A DNA stretch of 64,000 nucleotides from Thermodesulfobacteriota bacterium (GTDB lineage: Bacteria > Desulfobacterota > Desulfobacteria > Desulfobacterales > Desulfosudaceae), in assembly GCA_040753795.1 (NCBI GenBank), contig JBFMDX010000011.1, positions 62,001-126,000 of the forward strand, written 5' to 3'. Position numbers and translations under genes: made by a program. Position 1 is the stretch's first letter. Every line of letters begins with the position of its first letter. Shown in pieces: positions 18,166-27,737 of the stretch. The notes under the pieces were generated by a model. It ran no database searches, had not been told where the DNA came from, and saw only the letters and a list, made by a program, of their open reading frames with translations.

Positions 18166-18669
18166 ATGCGAATCCAGCTGTTGTTGATGCTGATAATGAC
18201 AGCCATCGCCTTGGCTTCGGGGTGCGCCACAGCGCCGTCCACGGGCGGATGGCACGGCGACGTGTCGCGTCTCGGTACGCCCGGCGAGGTTCTGGCCGAA
18301 ATCAACGTCGGCGAAGGCATGCTCGTGGAAACGGTGCCCCTGGATGAAGGAAGGCCCATCAACCTGCAGATCAACAAAAAAGAAGTCCCCAAGCATAAAC
18401 CACTTTATCCCCGCGTCCTGACCATCGGACGCTTCAGCACGGTCCTGGGCAGCGGGTTCGCGCGGCCGGAGAACATCTATTACAGCAAGCGCATTGATTA
18501 CCAGGGCAGGGATTATTTTGAAACAGACGGCCGGCGATACCTGGTCACCTGGAGATGCGACCATCGCCACCGGCCGGCCGACCCGGATCCCGACATTTAC
18601 TCGGTCCGGATTCAACGGCTGTATCCCCCGGCTGAATCACCTCCGGCCCCCGGGAAGCGGGAACAATGA
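18166..18669 (+). CDS. uncharacterised lipoprotein
   Basis: A 167-residue protein with a lipoprotein signal peptide: MRIQLLLMLIMTAIALASGC, cysteine at 20. The ATG at 18166 is chosen over 18151 because GGGGGAA lies just before it. The mature part is polar and beta-rich, contains YPRVLTIGRFSTVLGSGF and ends in a proline-rich tail. No known domain is recognised. The next gene starts inside its last codons (ATGA overlap), so it is translationally coupled to a membrane methyltransferase; a link between lipoprotein and lipid or envelope modification is possible but not shown. Confidence 0.7.
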   Translation: MRIQLLLMLIMTAIALASGCATAPSTGGWHGDVSRLGTPGEVLAEINVGEGMLVETVPLDEGRPINLQINKKEVPKHKPLYPRVLTIGRFSTVLGSGFARPENIYYSKRIDYQGRDYFETDGRRYLVTWRCDHRHRPADPDPDIYSVRIQRLYPPAESPPAPGKREQ

Positions 18670-19400
18670 CGGTGAGACGGCTTGGATATACTGCCCTGTG
18701 CCTGTGGGGTGTACTGGCCTTTCACGGGCCGCAGTTGTGGCTCATGGTCTTTCTGTTCTCCCCGCGAACCGGAGATGGCGGGCTGAAGGACGCCCTGTTC
18801 AACGCCCTGGTCCTGTTGCTGTGGGGGACGATCCACAGCCTTCTGGCCCGGGACCCGATAAAAAACCGCATTGCCCGGGTGGTAGGGCCGGACTTTGTCA
18901 AGCTGGTTTATGTGTCCGTGGCCGGGATCACCCAGTGCCTGCTCCTGTTCCTGTGGCGGCCCCTGCCTGGATGGCACTGGCAGGCCCAAGGGTTGCTTTA
19001 CTGGATTCTGACATTTCTATTTCTAGCCAGCATGACGGCCGTGTTTGTCTCATCCCTGCTTCTGGATTACATGGAAGCATTAGGAATCCGGTCCGTCATC
19101 CGCCGCATGCGCCGCCAGCCTTACCGGCCTATGCCGTTGTCCTTACGCGGCCCTTATGCCTACTGCCGGCACCCCGTTTACCTGTTTACGCTTTTCTTCC
19201 TGTGGCTGGGACCGACCATGAACTGGACCAAGCTGGAGTTCTCCCTGCTGGCGACGCTCTATGTCATCGCCGGCATGTTCCTGGAAGACCGGGACACGGC
19301 CCGGCATCTGGGGCCGGCTTACGCGGAATACAGGAATCATGTGCCGATTCTGATCCCCCGGCTCAAACCGTGGAAGCCCCGTACGAACTTCTTCCGGTGA
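18666..19400 (+). CDS. membrane methyltransferase, isoprenylcysteine carboxyl methyltransferase-like
   Basis: A 244-residue integral membrane protein with about five to six helices (near 8-30, 45-60, 77-97, 110-135, 170-185, 190-210). The signature of the ICMT/PEMT/NnrU group is clear: GPYAYCRHPVYLFTLFFLW near 162-180, then the downstream EDRDTARHLGPAYAEYRNHVP, which binds S-adenosylmethionine in family members. The bacterial substrates of these proteins are mostly unknown. It is coupled to the preceding lipoprotein by an ATGA overlap. About 150 nt without a gene follow. Confidence 0.8.
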   Translation: MTVRRLGYTALCLWGVLAFHGPQLWLMVFLFSPRTGDGGLKDALFNALVLLLWGTIHSLLARDPIKNRIARVVGPDFVKLVYVSVAGITQCLLLFLWRPLPGWHWQAQGLLYWILTFLFLASMTAVFVSSLLLDYMEALGIRSVIRRMRRQPYRPMPLSLRGPYAYCRHPVYLFTLFFLWLGPTMNWTKLEFSLLATLYVIAGMFLEDRDTARHLGPAYAEYRNHVPILIPRLKPWKPRTNFFR

Positions 19401-19551
19401 ACGATCATCCTCGGGAATATATTTACAGGTTAGCCTGACTCCGCATTATGTTTCTTGCTTCTTTCAAGCCCGTCATGATATCTCCGGAACGAAAAATGCG
19501 AAAACGATTTTTAGAGATCTCCTTAAACCATATTCAGAAGGGTCACTGGCC

Positions 19552-20622
19552 ATGACGATTCTACTGCTGATCATCGGACTTGTTCTGCTGGTTGCGGGCG
19601 CGGAAGCGCTTGTCCGGGGGGCGTCCGGCATTGCCTTTGCCATGAAGGTCCCGCACCTGATTATCGGTCTTACGGTGGTGGCCTACGGAACCAGCACACC
19701 CGAGCTGGCCGTAAGCGTTTTTTCAGGCTTGAGCGGCCAGCCGGACATCGCGCTTGGCAATGTCGTGGGCAGTAACATTTTCAACGTGCTGCTCATCCTG
19801 GGGTTGTCCTCCATGATCGTGCCGCTGGTCGTTTCCAGTCAACTGGTCCGTTTTGACGTGCCTGTCATGATAGCCGTATCCATTCTTACGTTTGTCATGG
19901 GTATGGACGGAAAACTCGGGCGTCTGGACGGCGGGATTCTCTTTACCGGAGCGGTTGCCTACACGTTGATTCTGATCCGCATGGGCCGGAAGGAAGGCAA
20001 CCTGGATTCGGATGACCCCGGTGACCAGGAAAAGACAAAGGCGGACACCGCTGCTGCCCGATGGATAATAAACATTCTGTTGGTCCTCGGCGGGCTTGGG
20101 CTTCTGGTTGCCGGCTCCCGTTTACTGATCAACAGTTCCATCGTCATTGCCCGGCATCTGGGCGTCAGCGAGCTGGTCATCGGGCTTACGCTTGTCGCCG
20201 CCGGGACATCACTGCCGGAACTGGCGACTTCCGTCGTGGCCGGAATCCGCGGACAGCGGGACATCGCCGTGGGCAATGTGGTCGGCAGCAATATCTTTAA
20301 CATTCTGGCCGTTCTGGGGCTTTCCAGCCTGATTTCCCCGACCGGCGTCACGATTTCGACCACGGCCATGCGGTTCGACATCCCGTTCATGATCGCCGTG
20401 GCCGTGGCCTGCCTGCCTATTTTCTTCACGGGTTATATTATTGCCCGCTGGGAAGGGCTGCTGTTTGTGCTCTATTATGGGGCCTATACATTATATCTTT
20501 TTCTGGCCGAAGCGAACCGTTCCGCATTGAACACTTTTGATCAGGCCATGATCTATTATATTTTTCCGCTGACGGCCGTCACCCTGACTGTTCTGGCCTG
20601 GCGGGAGCTAAAACGCCCCTGA
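19552..20622 (+). CDS. calcium/sodium antiporter, CaCA family (YrbG-like)
   Basis: A 356-residue inner membrane exchanger with about ten transmembrane helices in two inverted halves. Each half carries the alpha-repeat: VVAYGTSTPELAVSVFSG with GNVVGSNIFNVLLILG in the first, and VAAGTSLPELATSVVAG with GNVVGSNIFNILAVLG in the second. These GTS-PE motifs bind the cation. A hydrophilic loop (about 140-165) separates the halves. AAGGG precedes the ATG by eight bases. It appears monocistronic. Confidence 0.93.
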   Translation: MTILLLIIGLVLLVAGAEALVRGASGIAFAMKVPHLIIGLTVVAYGTSTPELAVSVFSGLSGQPDIALGNVVGSNIFNVLLILGLSSMIVPLVVSSQLVRFDVPVMIAVSILTFVMGMDGKLGRLDGGILFTGAVAYTLILIRMGRKEGNLDSDDPGDQEKTKADTAAARWIINILLVLGGLGLLVAGSRLLINSSIVIARHLGVSELVIGLTLVAAGTSLPELATSVVAGIRGQRDIAVGNVVGSNIFNILAVLGLSSLISPTGVTISTTAMRFDIPFMIAVAVACLPIFFTGYIIARWEGLLFVLYYGAYTLYLFLAEANRSALNTFDQAMIYYIFPLTAVTLTVLAWRELKRP

Positions 20623-20680
20623 CTTGCGGTGTTCCGTCGCAAAAAGCGCCTGTGAGCTCCGGCACCCGTCCAGAAAACCA

Positions 20681-20710
20681 TTGACAGGAAAAGCCGGTCC
20701 TGCGTAAATA
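20681..20710 (+). promoter_or_regulatory. candidate promoter for the acyl-CoA dehydrogenase operon
   Basis: Perfect TTGACA (20681-20686), an 18-nt spacer and TAAATA (20705-20710) lie about 145 nt upstream of the first dehydrogenase gene, in a 230-nt gap with no coding sequence. Confidence 0.5.
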
Positions 20711-20855
20711 ATGGCCGGGGGTTTCCTTCCGGTAGACCGGCCCCGTCTGTCAACAGCTTCTTTTCGCATGAAAGCCGTCGCGGGGGTAAACACCCCTAAC
20801 CCAACTGCCTTGGCAACGAAAGCCACTCAACCTGCAATCCACAACGAGGAACGCC

Positions 20856-21947
20856 ATGGATTTTTCAATGTCTCCCCAGCAGAAAATGGTCAAGGACGAA
20901 GTCGCCCGACTGGTCAGGGAAATTGTCCTTCCCCGGGCCCGGGAAAACGACCGGACCGGCGCCATCCCGGATGACGCCCTGCAGAAAGCCTGGGAGTTAG
21001 GTGCTTCAGTCTCCATGGTGCCCGAGGAGTATGGCGGATACGGCGCCCCGGATTCGCCGGTGGAGAGCACCATTATTCTGGAGGAACTGGCCTACGGCGA
21101 AATGGCCTTTGCCATGGCCGCAACGGCCCCGTCCCTCTTTCTTCATCCTCTGGCCGAAATGGGCACGTTGGAACAGAAGAAAAAATATCTTCCCCTCTAC
21201 TGCCGGGACACCTTTGCCGCCTGCGTCATGGCGATCAATGAGCCCCATTACGGGTTTGATCCGGTGGATCTGAAGACCGAGGCGGTTATGAAGAACGGCG
21301 CCTATGTTTTAAACGGGGAAAAATGTTTTGTGCCCCTGGCGAAAAAAGCGGGTCACCTGCTGGTGGCCGCCGTCCTGGACGGAAAGAGCAACCTCTTTAT
21401 CGTCAGCGCCGACAATCCGGGCATGGCGATCGGCGACAGGGAGACCAACCTGGGTAACTATTCCCTGGAAACGTATCCGGTCAGCCTGAACAGCTGCGAA
21501 GTTCCGGCTGAAGACCGCCTGGGCGGAGATAACGGCTGCGATTACGCCCGCGTTCTGCAGAAATGCCGGGTGGCCATGTCGGCCATGGCCACGGGCGTGG
21601 CCCGGGCCGCCTTTGACCATGCCCGGCAGTATGCCGTGGACCGGCACCAGTTCGGCGAACCCATCGCCTTTCGCCAATCCATCGCCTTCATGGTGGCGGA
21701 GATGGCCTACGAGGTGGAGGCCATGCGCTTTCTGACCTGGAAGGCGGCCTCGCGCCTGGAGGCCGGCCGGGACGCCCGCCGGGAAGCTTACCTGGCCAGG
21801 CTCTACGCCGGTGAGAAGGCCATGCTGATCGCGGACTACGGCGTGCAGATTTACGGCGGCCACGGCTACATCCGGGAATACCCCTTGGAACGGTTTTACC
21901 GGGACGCCCGGGGGGTGTCGATCCTGGAAGGCATGGCCACGGTCTAA
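20856..21947 (+). CDS. acyl-CoA dehydrogenase family protein (short)
   Basis: A 363-residue flavin-dependent acyl-CoA dehydrogenase. It has the N-terminal helical domain, a middle beta domain, and a C-terminal domain with YAVDRHQFGEPIAFRQSIAF and QIYGGHGYIREYPLERFYRD. The base-containing segment reads ILEGMATV and the protein stops immediately afterwards, about 15-20 residues shorter than usual, although the glutamate is present. In the middle domain CVMAINEPHYGFDP replaces the common A(M/L)TEP motif. The gene is followed after 33 nt by a second, different dehydrogenase, so the two may form a heteromer or act on successive intermediates. Confidence 0.88.
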   Translation: MDFSMSPQQKMVKDEVARLVREIVLPRARENDRTGAIPDDALQKAWELGASVSMVPEEYGGYGAPDSPVESTIILEELAYGEMAFAMAATAPSLFLHPLAEMGTLEQKKKYLPLYCRDTFAACVMAINEPHYGFDPVDLKTEAVMKNGAYVLNGEKCFVPLAKKAGHLLVAAVLDGKSNLFIVSADNPGMAIGDRETNLGNYSLETYPVSLNSCEVPAEDRLGGDNGCDYARVLQKCRVAMSAMATGVARAAFDHARQYAVDRHQFGEPIAFRQSIAFMVAEMAYEVEAMRFLTWKAASRLEAGRDARREAYLARLYAGEKAMLIADYGVQIYGGHGYIREYPLERFYRDARGVSILEGMATV

Positions 21948-21980
21948 TCAACGATAACAAGGTCCTCAGCGGAGGGAACC

Positions 21981-23171
21981 ATGATCAACCTGGAATTTTC
22001 GGAAAGCATGACCAAAATGGTTAACGGCGTCAAAATGGTGGCGCAGAACATGCTGCGTCCCATCGCCCGCAAATACGATCAGCTGGAGCACGAGTACCCG
22101 AAGGAACTGGATGTGTTCCGGGGGGCGCCGCTTTTTTCCCGGTCCGGGAAGAAAAAAGAAGGAGAGAAGAAACCCGCCGCCAGGGAAGGCAAAACCGGGC
22201 CCAACCTGGGCCAGATCCTCAGCGTGGAAGCCATGTGCTGGGGAGACGCCGGGCTGCTCATGTCCATTCCCAACGCCGGGGTGGGCAACGCCGCCCTGGT
22301 GGCGGTCGGCACGGAAGAACAGATCCGGAAATTCGGCGGCAAGTGGATCGCTTTTGCCAACACCGAGCCCGAGGTGGGATCCGATGCCGGCGCCATCACC
22401 ACCACGGCGGAAGCAGACGGCGACGAGTGGGTCATCAACGGAGAAAAAATTTTCGTCACCTGTGCCGAGCGGTGCGACGCGGTGGTGGTCTGGGCTACAC
22501 TGGATAAAAGCGCCGGCAAGTCCGGTATCAAACCGTTTCTGGTAGAAAAAGGCACGCCGGGCATGAAGCTGGAGCACCTGGAGAGCAAGTGCGGGCTGCG
22601 GGCCTCGGACACGGGCACCTTCGTTTTTTCCGACTGCCGCATCCCCAGAGAAAACATCCTCGGCAGCGCCGAAATCGACCGGACCACCGAAGGGTTCAAA
22701 GGTGTCATGAAAACCTTTGACATGACCCGGCCCATGGTGGCCTCCATGGCCAACGGCCTGGCCGCCGCCTCTCTCGATCTGATCCGGGAAACCATGGAGA
22801 AAAACGGGACGGTTTTCGATTACGATAAAGCCCCCAACCGGGTCAGCGCCGCGGAGAAAGAATACTACCTGATGGAGGCCAATCTGGAAGCCATGAGGCT
22901 GCTGACCTACAAGGCGGCCTGGATGGCGGACAACGACCAGCCCAACAACCTGGAGGCCTCCATGGCCAAGGCCAAATCCGGACGATGCGCCGCCCTGATT
23001 GCCCAGAAGTGTTGCGACCTGCTGGGTCCCCTGGGCTGGACCACCCGGGAACTGGCCGAAAAATGGATGCGGGACGTAAAAATAATGGACATCTTTGAGG
23101 GGACCGGCCAGATCCAACACCTGATCGTGGCCCGGAATATATTGAAGCTGTCGAGCAAAGAACTCAAGTAG
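21981..23171 (+). CDS. acyl-CoA dehydrogenase family protein with charged insertion
   Basis: A 396-residue acyl-CoA dehydrogenase. It has the middle-domain FAN-TEPEVGSDAG motif, the VINGEKIFVTCAERCDAVVV strand, and the catalytic-glutamate segment IMDIFEGTGQIQHLIVARNIL at the C-terminus. A lysine-rich insertion (about residues 48-72, containing SGKKKEGEKKPAAREGK) precedes the ILSVEAMCWGDAG helix and is not usual in medium-chain enzymes. CGGAGGG lies just before the ATG. It forms an operon with the preceding dehydrogenase and the 65-residue protein that follows. Confidence 0.9.
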   Translation: MINLEFSESMTKMVNGVKMVAQNMLRPIARKYDQLEHEYPKELDVFRGAPLFSRSGKKKEGEKKPAAREGKTGPNLGQILSVEAMCWGDAGLLMSIPNAGVGNAALVAVGTEEQIRKFGGKWIAFANTEPEVGSDAGAITTTAEADGDEWVINGEKIFVTCAERCDAVVVWATLDKSAGKSGIKPFLVEKGTPGMKLEHLESKCGLRASDTGTFVFSDCRIPRENILGSAEIDRTTEGFKGVMKTFDMTRPMVASMANGLAAASLDLIRETMEKNGTVFDYDKAPNRVSAAEKEYYLMEANLEAMRLLTYKAAWMADNDQPNNLEASMAKAKSGRCAALIAQKCCDLLGPLGWTTRELAEKWMRDVKIMDIFEGTGQIQHLIVARNILKLSSKELK

Positions 23172-23187
23172 CAGGCAGGGAGGAGGC

Positions 23188-23385
23188 ATGAATCCGCTGA
23201 AGGTAAAAATCTTTACCTATTTTTCCCTGAACATCAATCCGCCCAATGAGGTTCAGATGAATCGCTGGCTGGCCGACCACCCGGACATTGAAATCGTCAA
23301 TATGCTCCAGTCCGAGTCCATGGCCACGAGGAACGAACAGGTGGAACGGAACCTGAGTATCACCATCGTCTACCGGGAGCCCTGA
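23188..23385 (+). CDS. conserved-looking small protein of unknown function
   Basis: A 65-residue acidic to neutral protein with a very strong ribosome site (GGGAGGAGG) before the ATG and only 16 nt from the preceding dehydrogenase. Predicted order is strand, helix, strand: KVKIFTYFSLN, then QMNRWLADHP and IEIVNMLQSESMA, and a final SITIVYREP strand. It resembles small ferredoxin-fold proteins, but no family is recognised. Its position suggests a subunit or accessory factor of the acyl-CoA dehydrogenase pair. Confidence 0.75.
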   Translation: MNPLKVKIFTYFSLNINPPNEVQMNRWLADHPDIEIVNMLQSESMATRNEQVERNLSITIVYREP

Positions 23386-23448
23386 CCCGCTGAAAAAAAA
23401 CGGGGCCGGAATGACACCCGGCCTATTCGGAACAGTAGACTATCGCCC

Positions 23449-24204
23449 ATGAAAATCATCGACCTTTCCGCCACCATCTGCTCCGCGCCCCCGGACAGCG
23501 CGGTCTTTGACGCCATTCACATCTCTTATTCCAGCCACGCGGAAGGAGCGGCCCAGGCTTCGGCCCTGCTCAATGTCCCGGTCACGGCCTTCCGCAACGA
23601 TGAGGGTTGGGCCACCGAGGAAATTACCCGGATGGGCACCCACAGTTCCACCCACGTTGACGCGCCCTGGCACTACAACAGCTCCATCGACGGCTGGCCC
23701 GCCGAGACCATCGACCGGCTGCCCCTGGAATGGTTTTTCGGCAACGGCGTGGTTCTGGACATGACCCACAAGTCCAGGGGGAACCCGGTGACCGGGGACG
23801 ATATCCGATCGGCCCTTGACGCCATCGGATACGCTCTGAAACCCCTGGATATCGTGCTGATTCATACCGGGTGTGACAAATATTACGGAGCGTCCGACTA
23901 TATCTTCCACGGTCCCGGGGTGACCGCCGAAGCGACGATATGGCTGATCGACCAGGGCATCCGGGTCATGGGCATTGATGCCTGGGGATGGGATGAGCCC
24001 CTGGACCTGGAAGCCGCCCGGGCCGCGGAAAAACAGGAAAAAGGCGTGTTCTGGGCGGCCCACCAGGTGGGCCGCTCCTACTCCCACATTGAGCGCCTGG
24101 TCAACCTGTCGGCCCTGCCCGCCCACGGGTTCAAAGTCGCCTGCTTCCCGCTGAAGATCAAGGGTGCCAGCGCCGGACCGGCCCGGGTGGTGGCCATTTT
24201 ATGA
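23449..24204 (+). CDS. cyclase / kynurenine formamidase-like metal hydrolase
   Basis: A 251-residue protein of the cyclase family (PF04199), which includes kynurenine formamidases and polyketide cyclases. The metal-binding signature HSSTHVDAPWHY (HXGTHXDXPXH type, Ser replacing the usual Gly) lies near residue 64-75, and a second family motif, VMGIDAWGWDEP, near 173-184. It follows the dehydrogenase genes on the same strand after 63 nt with a weak ribosome site. Context suggests hydrolysis of a cyclic or acyl intermediate rather than tryptophan breakdown. It is convergent with recC. Confidence 0.82.
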   Translation: MKIIDLSATICSAPPDSAVFDAIHISYSSHAEGAAQASALLNVPVTAFRNDEGWATEEITRMGTHSSTHVDAPWHYNSSIDGWPAETIDRLPLEWFFGNGVVLDMTHKSRGNPVTGDDIRSALDAIGYALKPLDIVLIHTGCDKYYGASDYIFHGPGVTAEATIWLIDQGIRVMGIDAWGWDEPLDLEAARAAEKQEKGVFWAAHQVGRSYSHIERLVNLSALPAHGFKVACFPLKIKGASAGPARVVAIL

Positions 24205-24225
24205 CTAAAGGCCATCTCTAAGCCA

Positions 24226-27200
24226 TCAGGCTCTCAAATGTCGAAAAACCGGCCCGTATACAGCCAGGGCAATGCGCCGAAAGCGCTCATCGTCCAGCAC
24301 GGTCTCGTCAAAACAGCGGCTGACATGGACATCCTCACCCTCACCGGGTCGCCGGTCGTTTGACCGCCATCGGCCGACGGCAGCGGTCCGGGCCGCCTCA
24401 ACTGATTTGCCCTCAATGATTGTCTCCGCCAGGGCCAGGGATGTTGCCGGAAAAAAGGGCAGCGGCGCGGTCAGGCCCTGATAAAACAACCCGACCAGTT
24501 CGACCAGGTACGCGGCCGCCTCCTCTCCGGCCATCTCCGTAAACGTCTTCGGATCATCGGTACCAATGAGATGCGTTGACCGTGCCGGTCCGTTTTTCAC
24601 GACGGCGTTTACGGCCAGATGGTACACCCAGGCCCGAAGGATGTCCGCCGCCTTGATGCCGGCGCAGCGGTAAAAAAGCTGCCCCCGGGGATAGAGACCG
24701 TCCGCCACTCCCTGCAAAATCGTCTGTCGTGAATCATTCAAGCGGCATTCGATGCTTTCCGGCTCAATCGGGCCTCCTTCCAGATACGGGAAAACGACCT
24801 CCGCAAACCGCCTCGCTTCCGTTTCATGGGTTTCCCAGGCGATCTCGCCGAAACTGCCGTGGGGCAGCCTTCCGGAAGCCTTGATGACGGCAAGGGCGGT
24901 CTCTCTGTCCCGGCCGTAGCGGACAAAGGCATCCACCAGGTCCTGCCGGATCAGGTACTGCTGCAGAAAATCCAGTGAAAAGGGCTCCCGGTCTTCGGCG
25001 CGCTCCTTGTCGGCGACCGCGAAATCCAGGTTCAGCCGGGTTTTCAGGAGAAAAGCCGCCGGGTTCCTGAAAAAAGAGACCAACTGATCCAGGCCGAGAG
25101 GCTGCCACGTTTCACCGGGCGGTTCCGGCAGGAGGCGGTCGAACAGCCTCCGGGGCGGTGATTTGCCTTCCCGGTTACGCAGGGCGGCAGCATAATTTTC
25201 CTCCGAGTAGGAAAACAGCCCGACGCTGTCCTGAAAATACTTCGGTGAAAACGGCTGCAGCGGGTGCCGGGTCACCACCTGTTCGAGAAGACGGGTTCCG
25301 TCACCGGTCGTAAAACCCCGCTCGAGATATTCCAAAAGTTCGCGGACCAGTGAGGAGGGAGGCATCAGACTGTTATCCCGGATATCCTGTCCGACATAAC
25401 TGACGATCAGAAATTTCCTGGCCGAAAGCAGGCTTTCCAGAAAAAGGTAGCGGTCTTCAAACGTCTTGGAAAAATCGCAGAGCCGCCGTTGTTTTTCCAG
25501 CAGGTCAAATCCGGGACGGTGGCTTGTCCGGGGAAAATCGCCGTCACTCATGCCCAGCAGGCAGACCACTTTAAAGGGAATGCTCCGCATGGGCAGCAGC
25601 GTACAGAAAGTAACACCGTTGCTGATAAACCCGGATGAGCGGGAAGCGCCGGCCAACCGGCTCTCCAGATAGTCGCGAATAACATCAAGGGACACGGGGT
25701 CCCGGAATCCGGTAAGCTCGGAAACAGCGGTCAGCCCGCCGTCCAGGATCATGCGCCGGATTTCCATGATGTCGTTTTCCGTGGCCTCATCATCCGCCAG
25801 AAAAAAATCCGTCAGAATGCCGTTTAACGTATCGGTCCACTCCGGAAGGGTTTTGGATGTCTTCAGGGAGCGACACCGGTTAACAAGCGTCCGGACAAAA
25901 CTGACGGCTTTACCCAGCGTCCGGGAGCTTTCTTCCTCAAACTCCCCCCAGGGCAGAATACCGGCGAACATCTTTTCCGGGGACGACGGCGGCAGGGCGT
26001 GACCCAGCAGCATCCGGTCCAGCCCGAAAGCCCAGGTATTCTCGTAAAAATCGGGCAGTCCCAGGCCGGCCCGGTAGGCGCCGTCGATCCCCCAGCGAAT
26101 TCCCGCCGCTTCCACCCATCCCCTGACCCGGTTCAGATCATGCCCGCTCAAACCGAAACGATTCCGGACCGCGGAGTGCCCCAGCAGGTCGAGAACGTCC
26201 GGCGCGCGATAGCGGTTTCTGTCCATGGTGAGAATGGCCAGCAGGGCGCCGGTCACGGTATTGGCCTGTCTAACGGTGGCATCGGCGATGGAATAGGGAA
26301 TCATCGCGGCGGGATGTTCCGGGGCGTCAAAAACGGCCTGGATCAGCGGTGCGTACGCGGCCACATCGGGCATCATGACCACGATATCCCTGGGCTGTAC
26401 GCCGGCATCGCTTTCCAGGATGGCCATCAGCCGGTCATGGAGTACCTCCACTTCGCGAATGGGGCTGTGGCAGACGTGAACCTGGATGCTGGCGTCGTCC
26501 GCTGCGACCGTCCGGCGGTTCTGCCCGTCGCCGTCCACCAGATTGAGGACATCCGACTGCACCGCTGTCAACATATCGCCGCCGCCCGGATCGGAGAACA
26601 GATCCTCCCCGGCATCTCCCAGCCGGTTCAGCAGAAAGCTGAAAAACTCCCGGCCGGCGGTTCCCAGGGAAGACAACAGCCGGTTGCCCTCATCCACACA
26701 GGCTGCCTCTTCCGGTACCCCTTCAGCGGCAAACCGCGCCATTTCCTTCTCGCTGAACACATATTCCCAGTACTGGCGGCAGGGGTTCATGTAATAGACG
26801 TCCACATCGATCTGTTCGGCAAGCTTGAGAAAAAAATCCACGTAATACGGGGCCAGGGTGGAGATACCGAAAACGGAAATCCTTTCCGGAAGCCCCGCCA
26901 GAGGCGCCGGCGCGCTCAACAGCCGGTAATGAAGCGAGGCCGGGTCCATCCCGCGGGCCTGCGGCGGCAAATCGTCCAGGATTTTCCGCCACAGGATCGA
27001 CTGCCACCGGGAAGCCGGTTGAACGGCCAGGGGGTTTTTCCCCCGACTCCAGGCGAGAATGACATCCGGCCGCAGGAGGCAGTATCGCCCCAGCATTTCG
27101 GCGATCTGCCGGGCCAGATAAAAGCGGTTCAGGCCGGTGGTGTCTTCCCGGAGGTAATGTTTCAGATCGGCAAATTCCCGGTCATCCAGGAGGCCGGGTA

Positions 27201-27495
27201 GCGTCTTCATGACCGACCAGGTCAAGGTTTCCGGCGAGAAGATGGATGGATCCCCGGCGGCCAGCACCCGCTGATAAAGGTCCTGCGCCAGCGACTTGGG
27301 GAACAGGTAAGCGATATTGGCGCAAACCCCATGGGCATCGGCCAGTTGCAGGCTCAGCCATTTCTGCATGCCTTCGCTCTGGACGACGATGACCTCCGGC
27401 TGCAGGGGCGGCGGAGGCTGCTCACGCATCCGTCCGGCCAGCCGTTCCGTAAGATTTTCCAGCCGGTTGCCGGTAAATAAATGAAATCCCGCCAT
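24226..27495 (-). CDS. recC: exodeoxyribonuclease V subunit gamma (RecC)
   Basis: A 1089-residue RecC homologue, the Chi-scanning subunit of the RecBCD helicase-nuclease. It begins FHLFTGNRLENLTERLAGRM, the RecC N-terminal signature, and contains EVIVVQSEGMQKWLSLQLAD, DVDVYYMNPCRQYWEY, a PIREVEVLHDRLMAILE helicase-like segment, and GMSDGDFPR near 690. The ATG at 27495 is preferred over an upstream extension lacking homology. Neither recB nor recD follows: the convergent cyclase gene ends 21 nt beyond the recC stop. The complex must therefore be completed from elsewhere in the genome. Confidence 0.9.
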   Translation of the reverse strand: MAGFHLFTGNRLENLTERLAGRMREQPPPPLQPEVIVVQSEGMQKWLSLQLADAHGVCANIAYLFPKSLAQDLYQRVLAAGDPSIFSPETLTWSVMKTLPGLLDDREFADLKHYLREDTTGLNRFYLARQIAEMLGRYCLLRPDVILAWSRGKNPLAVQPASRWQSILWRKILDDLPPQARGMDPASLHYRLLSAPAPLAGLPERISVFGISTLAPYYVDFFLKLAEQIDVDVYYMNPCRQYWEYVFSEKEMARFAAEGVPEEAACVDEGNRLLSSLGTAGREFFSFLLNRLGDAGEDLFSDPGGGDMLTAVQSDVLNLVDGDGQNRRTVAADDASIQVHVCHSPIREVEVLHDRLMAILESDAGVQPRDIVVMMPDVAAYAPLIQAVFDAPEHPAAMIPYSIADATVRQANTVTGALLAILTMDRNRYRAPDVLDLLGHSAVRNRFGLSGHDLNRVRGWVEAAGIRWGIDGAYRAGLGLPDFYENTWAFGLDRMLLGHALPPSSPEKMFAGILPWGEFEEESSRTLGKAVSFVRTLVNRCRSLKTSKTLPEWTDTLNGILTDFFLADDEATENDIMEIRRMILDGGLTAVSELTGFRDPVSLDVIRDYLESRLAGASRSSGFISNGVTFCTLLPMRSIPFKVVCLLGMSDGDFPRTSHRPGFDLLEKQRRLCDFSKTFEDRYLFLESLLSARKFLIVSYVGQDIRDNSLMPPSSLVRELLEYLERGFTTGDGTRLLEQVVTRHPLQPFSPKYFQDSVGLFSYSEENYAAALRNREGKSPPRRLFDRLLPEPPGETWQPLGLDQLVSFFRNPAAFLLKTRLNLDFAVADKERAEDREPFSLDFLQQYLIRQDLVDAFVRYGRDRETALAVIKASGRLPHGSFGEIAWETHETEARRFAEVVFPYLEGGPIEPESIECRLNDSRQTILQGVADGLYPRGQLFYRCAGIKAADILRAWVYHLAVNAVVKNGPARSTHLIGTDDPKTFTEMAGEEAAAYLVELVGLFYQGLTAPLPFFPATSLALAETIIEGKSVEAARTAAVGRWRSNDRRPGEGEDVHVSRCFDETVLDDERFRRIALAVYGPVFRHLRA

Positions 27496-27646
27496 GGCAG
27501 TTGCCGCTCCGGTTGTGCTACAGGTCTGAATAAGGTCCCCGCGGCTGATGCGACAGCCGTCTTTCTCTGGTTTTGGAAAAAAACCATACCACGAGGAACG
27601 GCGGCTATTCAATCGTTATCGCCCCGGCAGCCGGTTCATTTTTTTC

Positions 27647-27675
27647 TTGACAAGGGGGCCGTATCGTCATAACCT
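27647..27675 (+). promoter_or_regulatory. candidate promoter upstream of the oxidoreductase operon
   Basis: Perfect TTGACA (27647-27652), a 17-nt spacer and TAACCT (27670-27675), a weak -10. It lies 260 nt upstream of the first gene and before two identical-core palindromes. The 440-nt gap holds no other gene that I can support. Confidence 0.35.
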
Positions 27676-27737
27676 TATACCACTTTGTGGCATACTTGGT
27701 GTCCTGATTAAAGATTTTTATTTTTTTTTGGCCTGAA

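Noticed and set aside
25999-27201. 400-codon open frame on the plus strand
   Set aside because: Antisense to recC, which has clear family motifs throughout.
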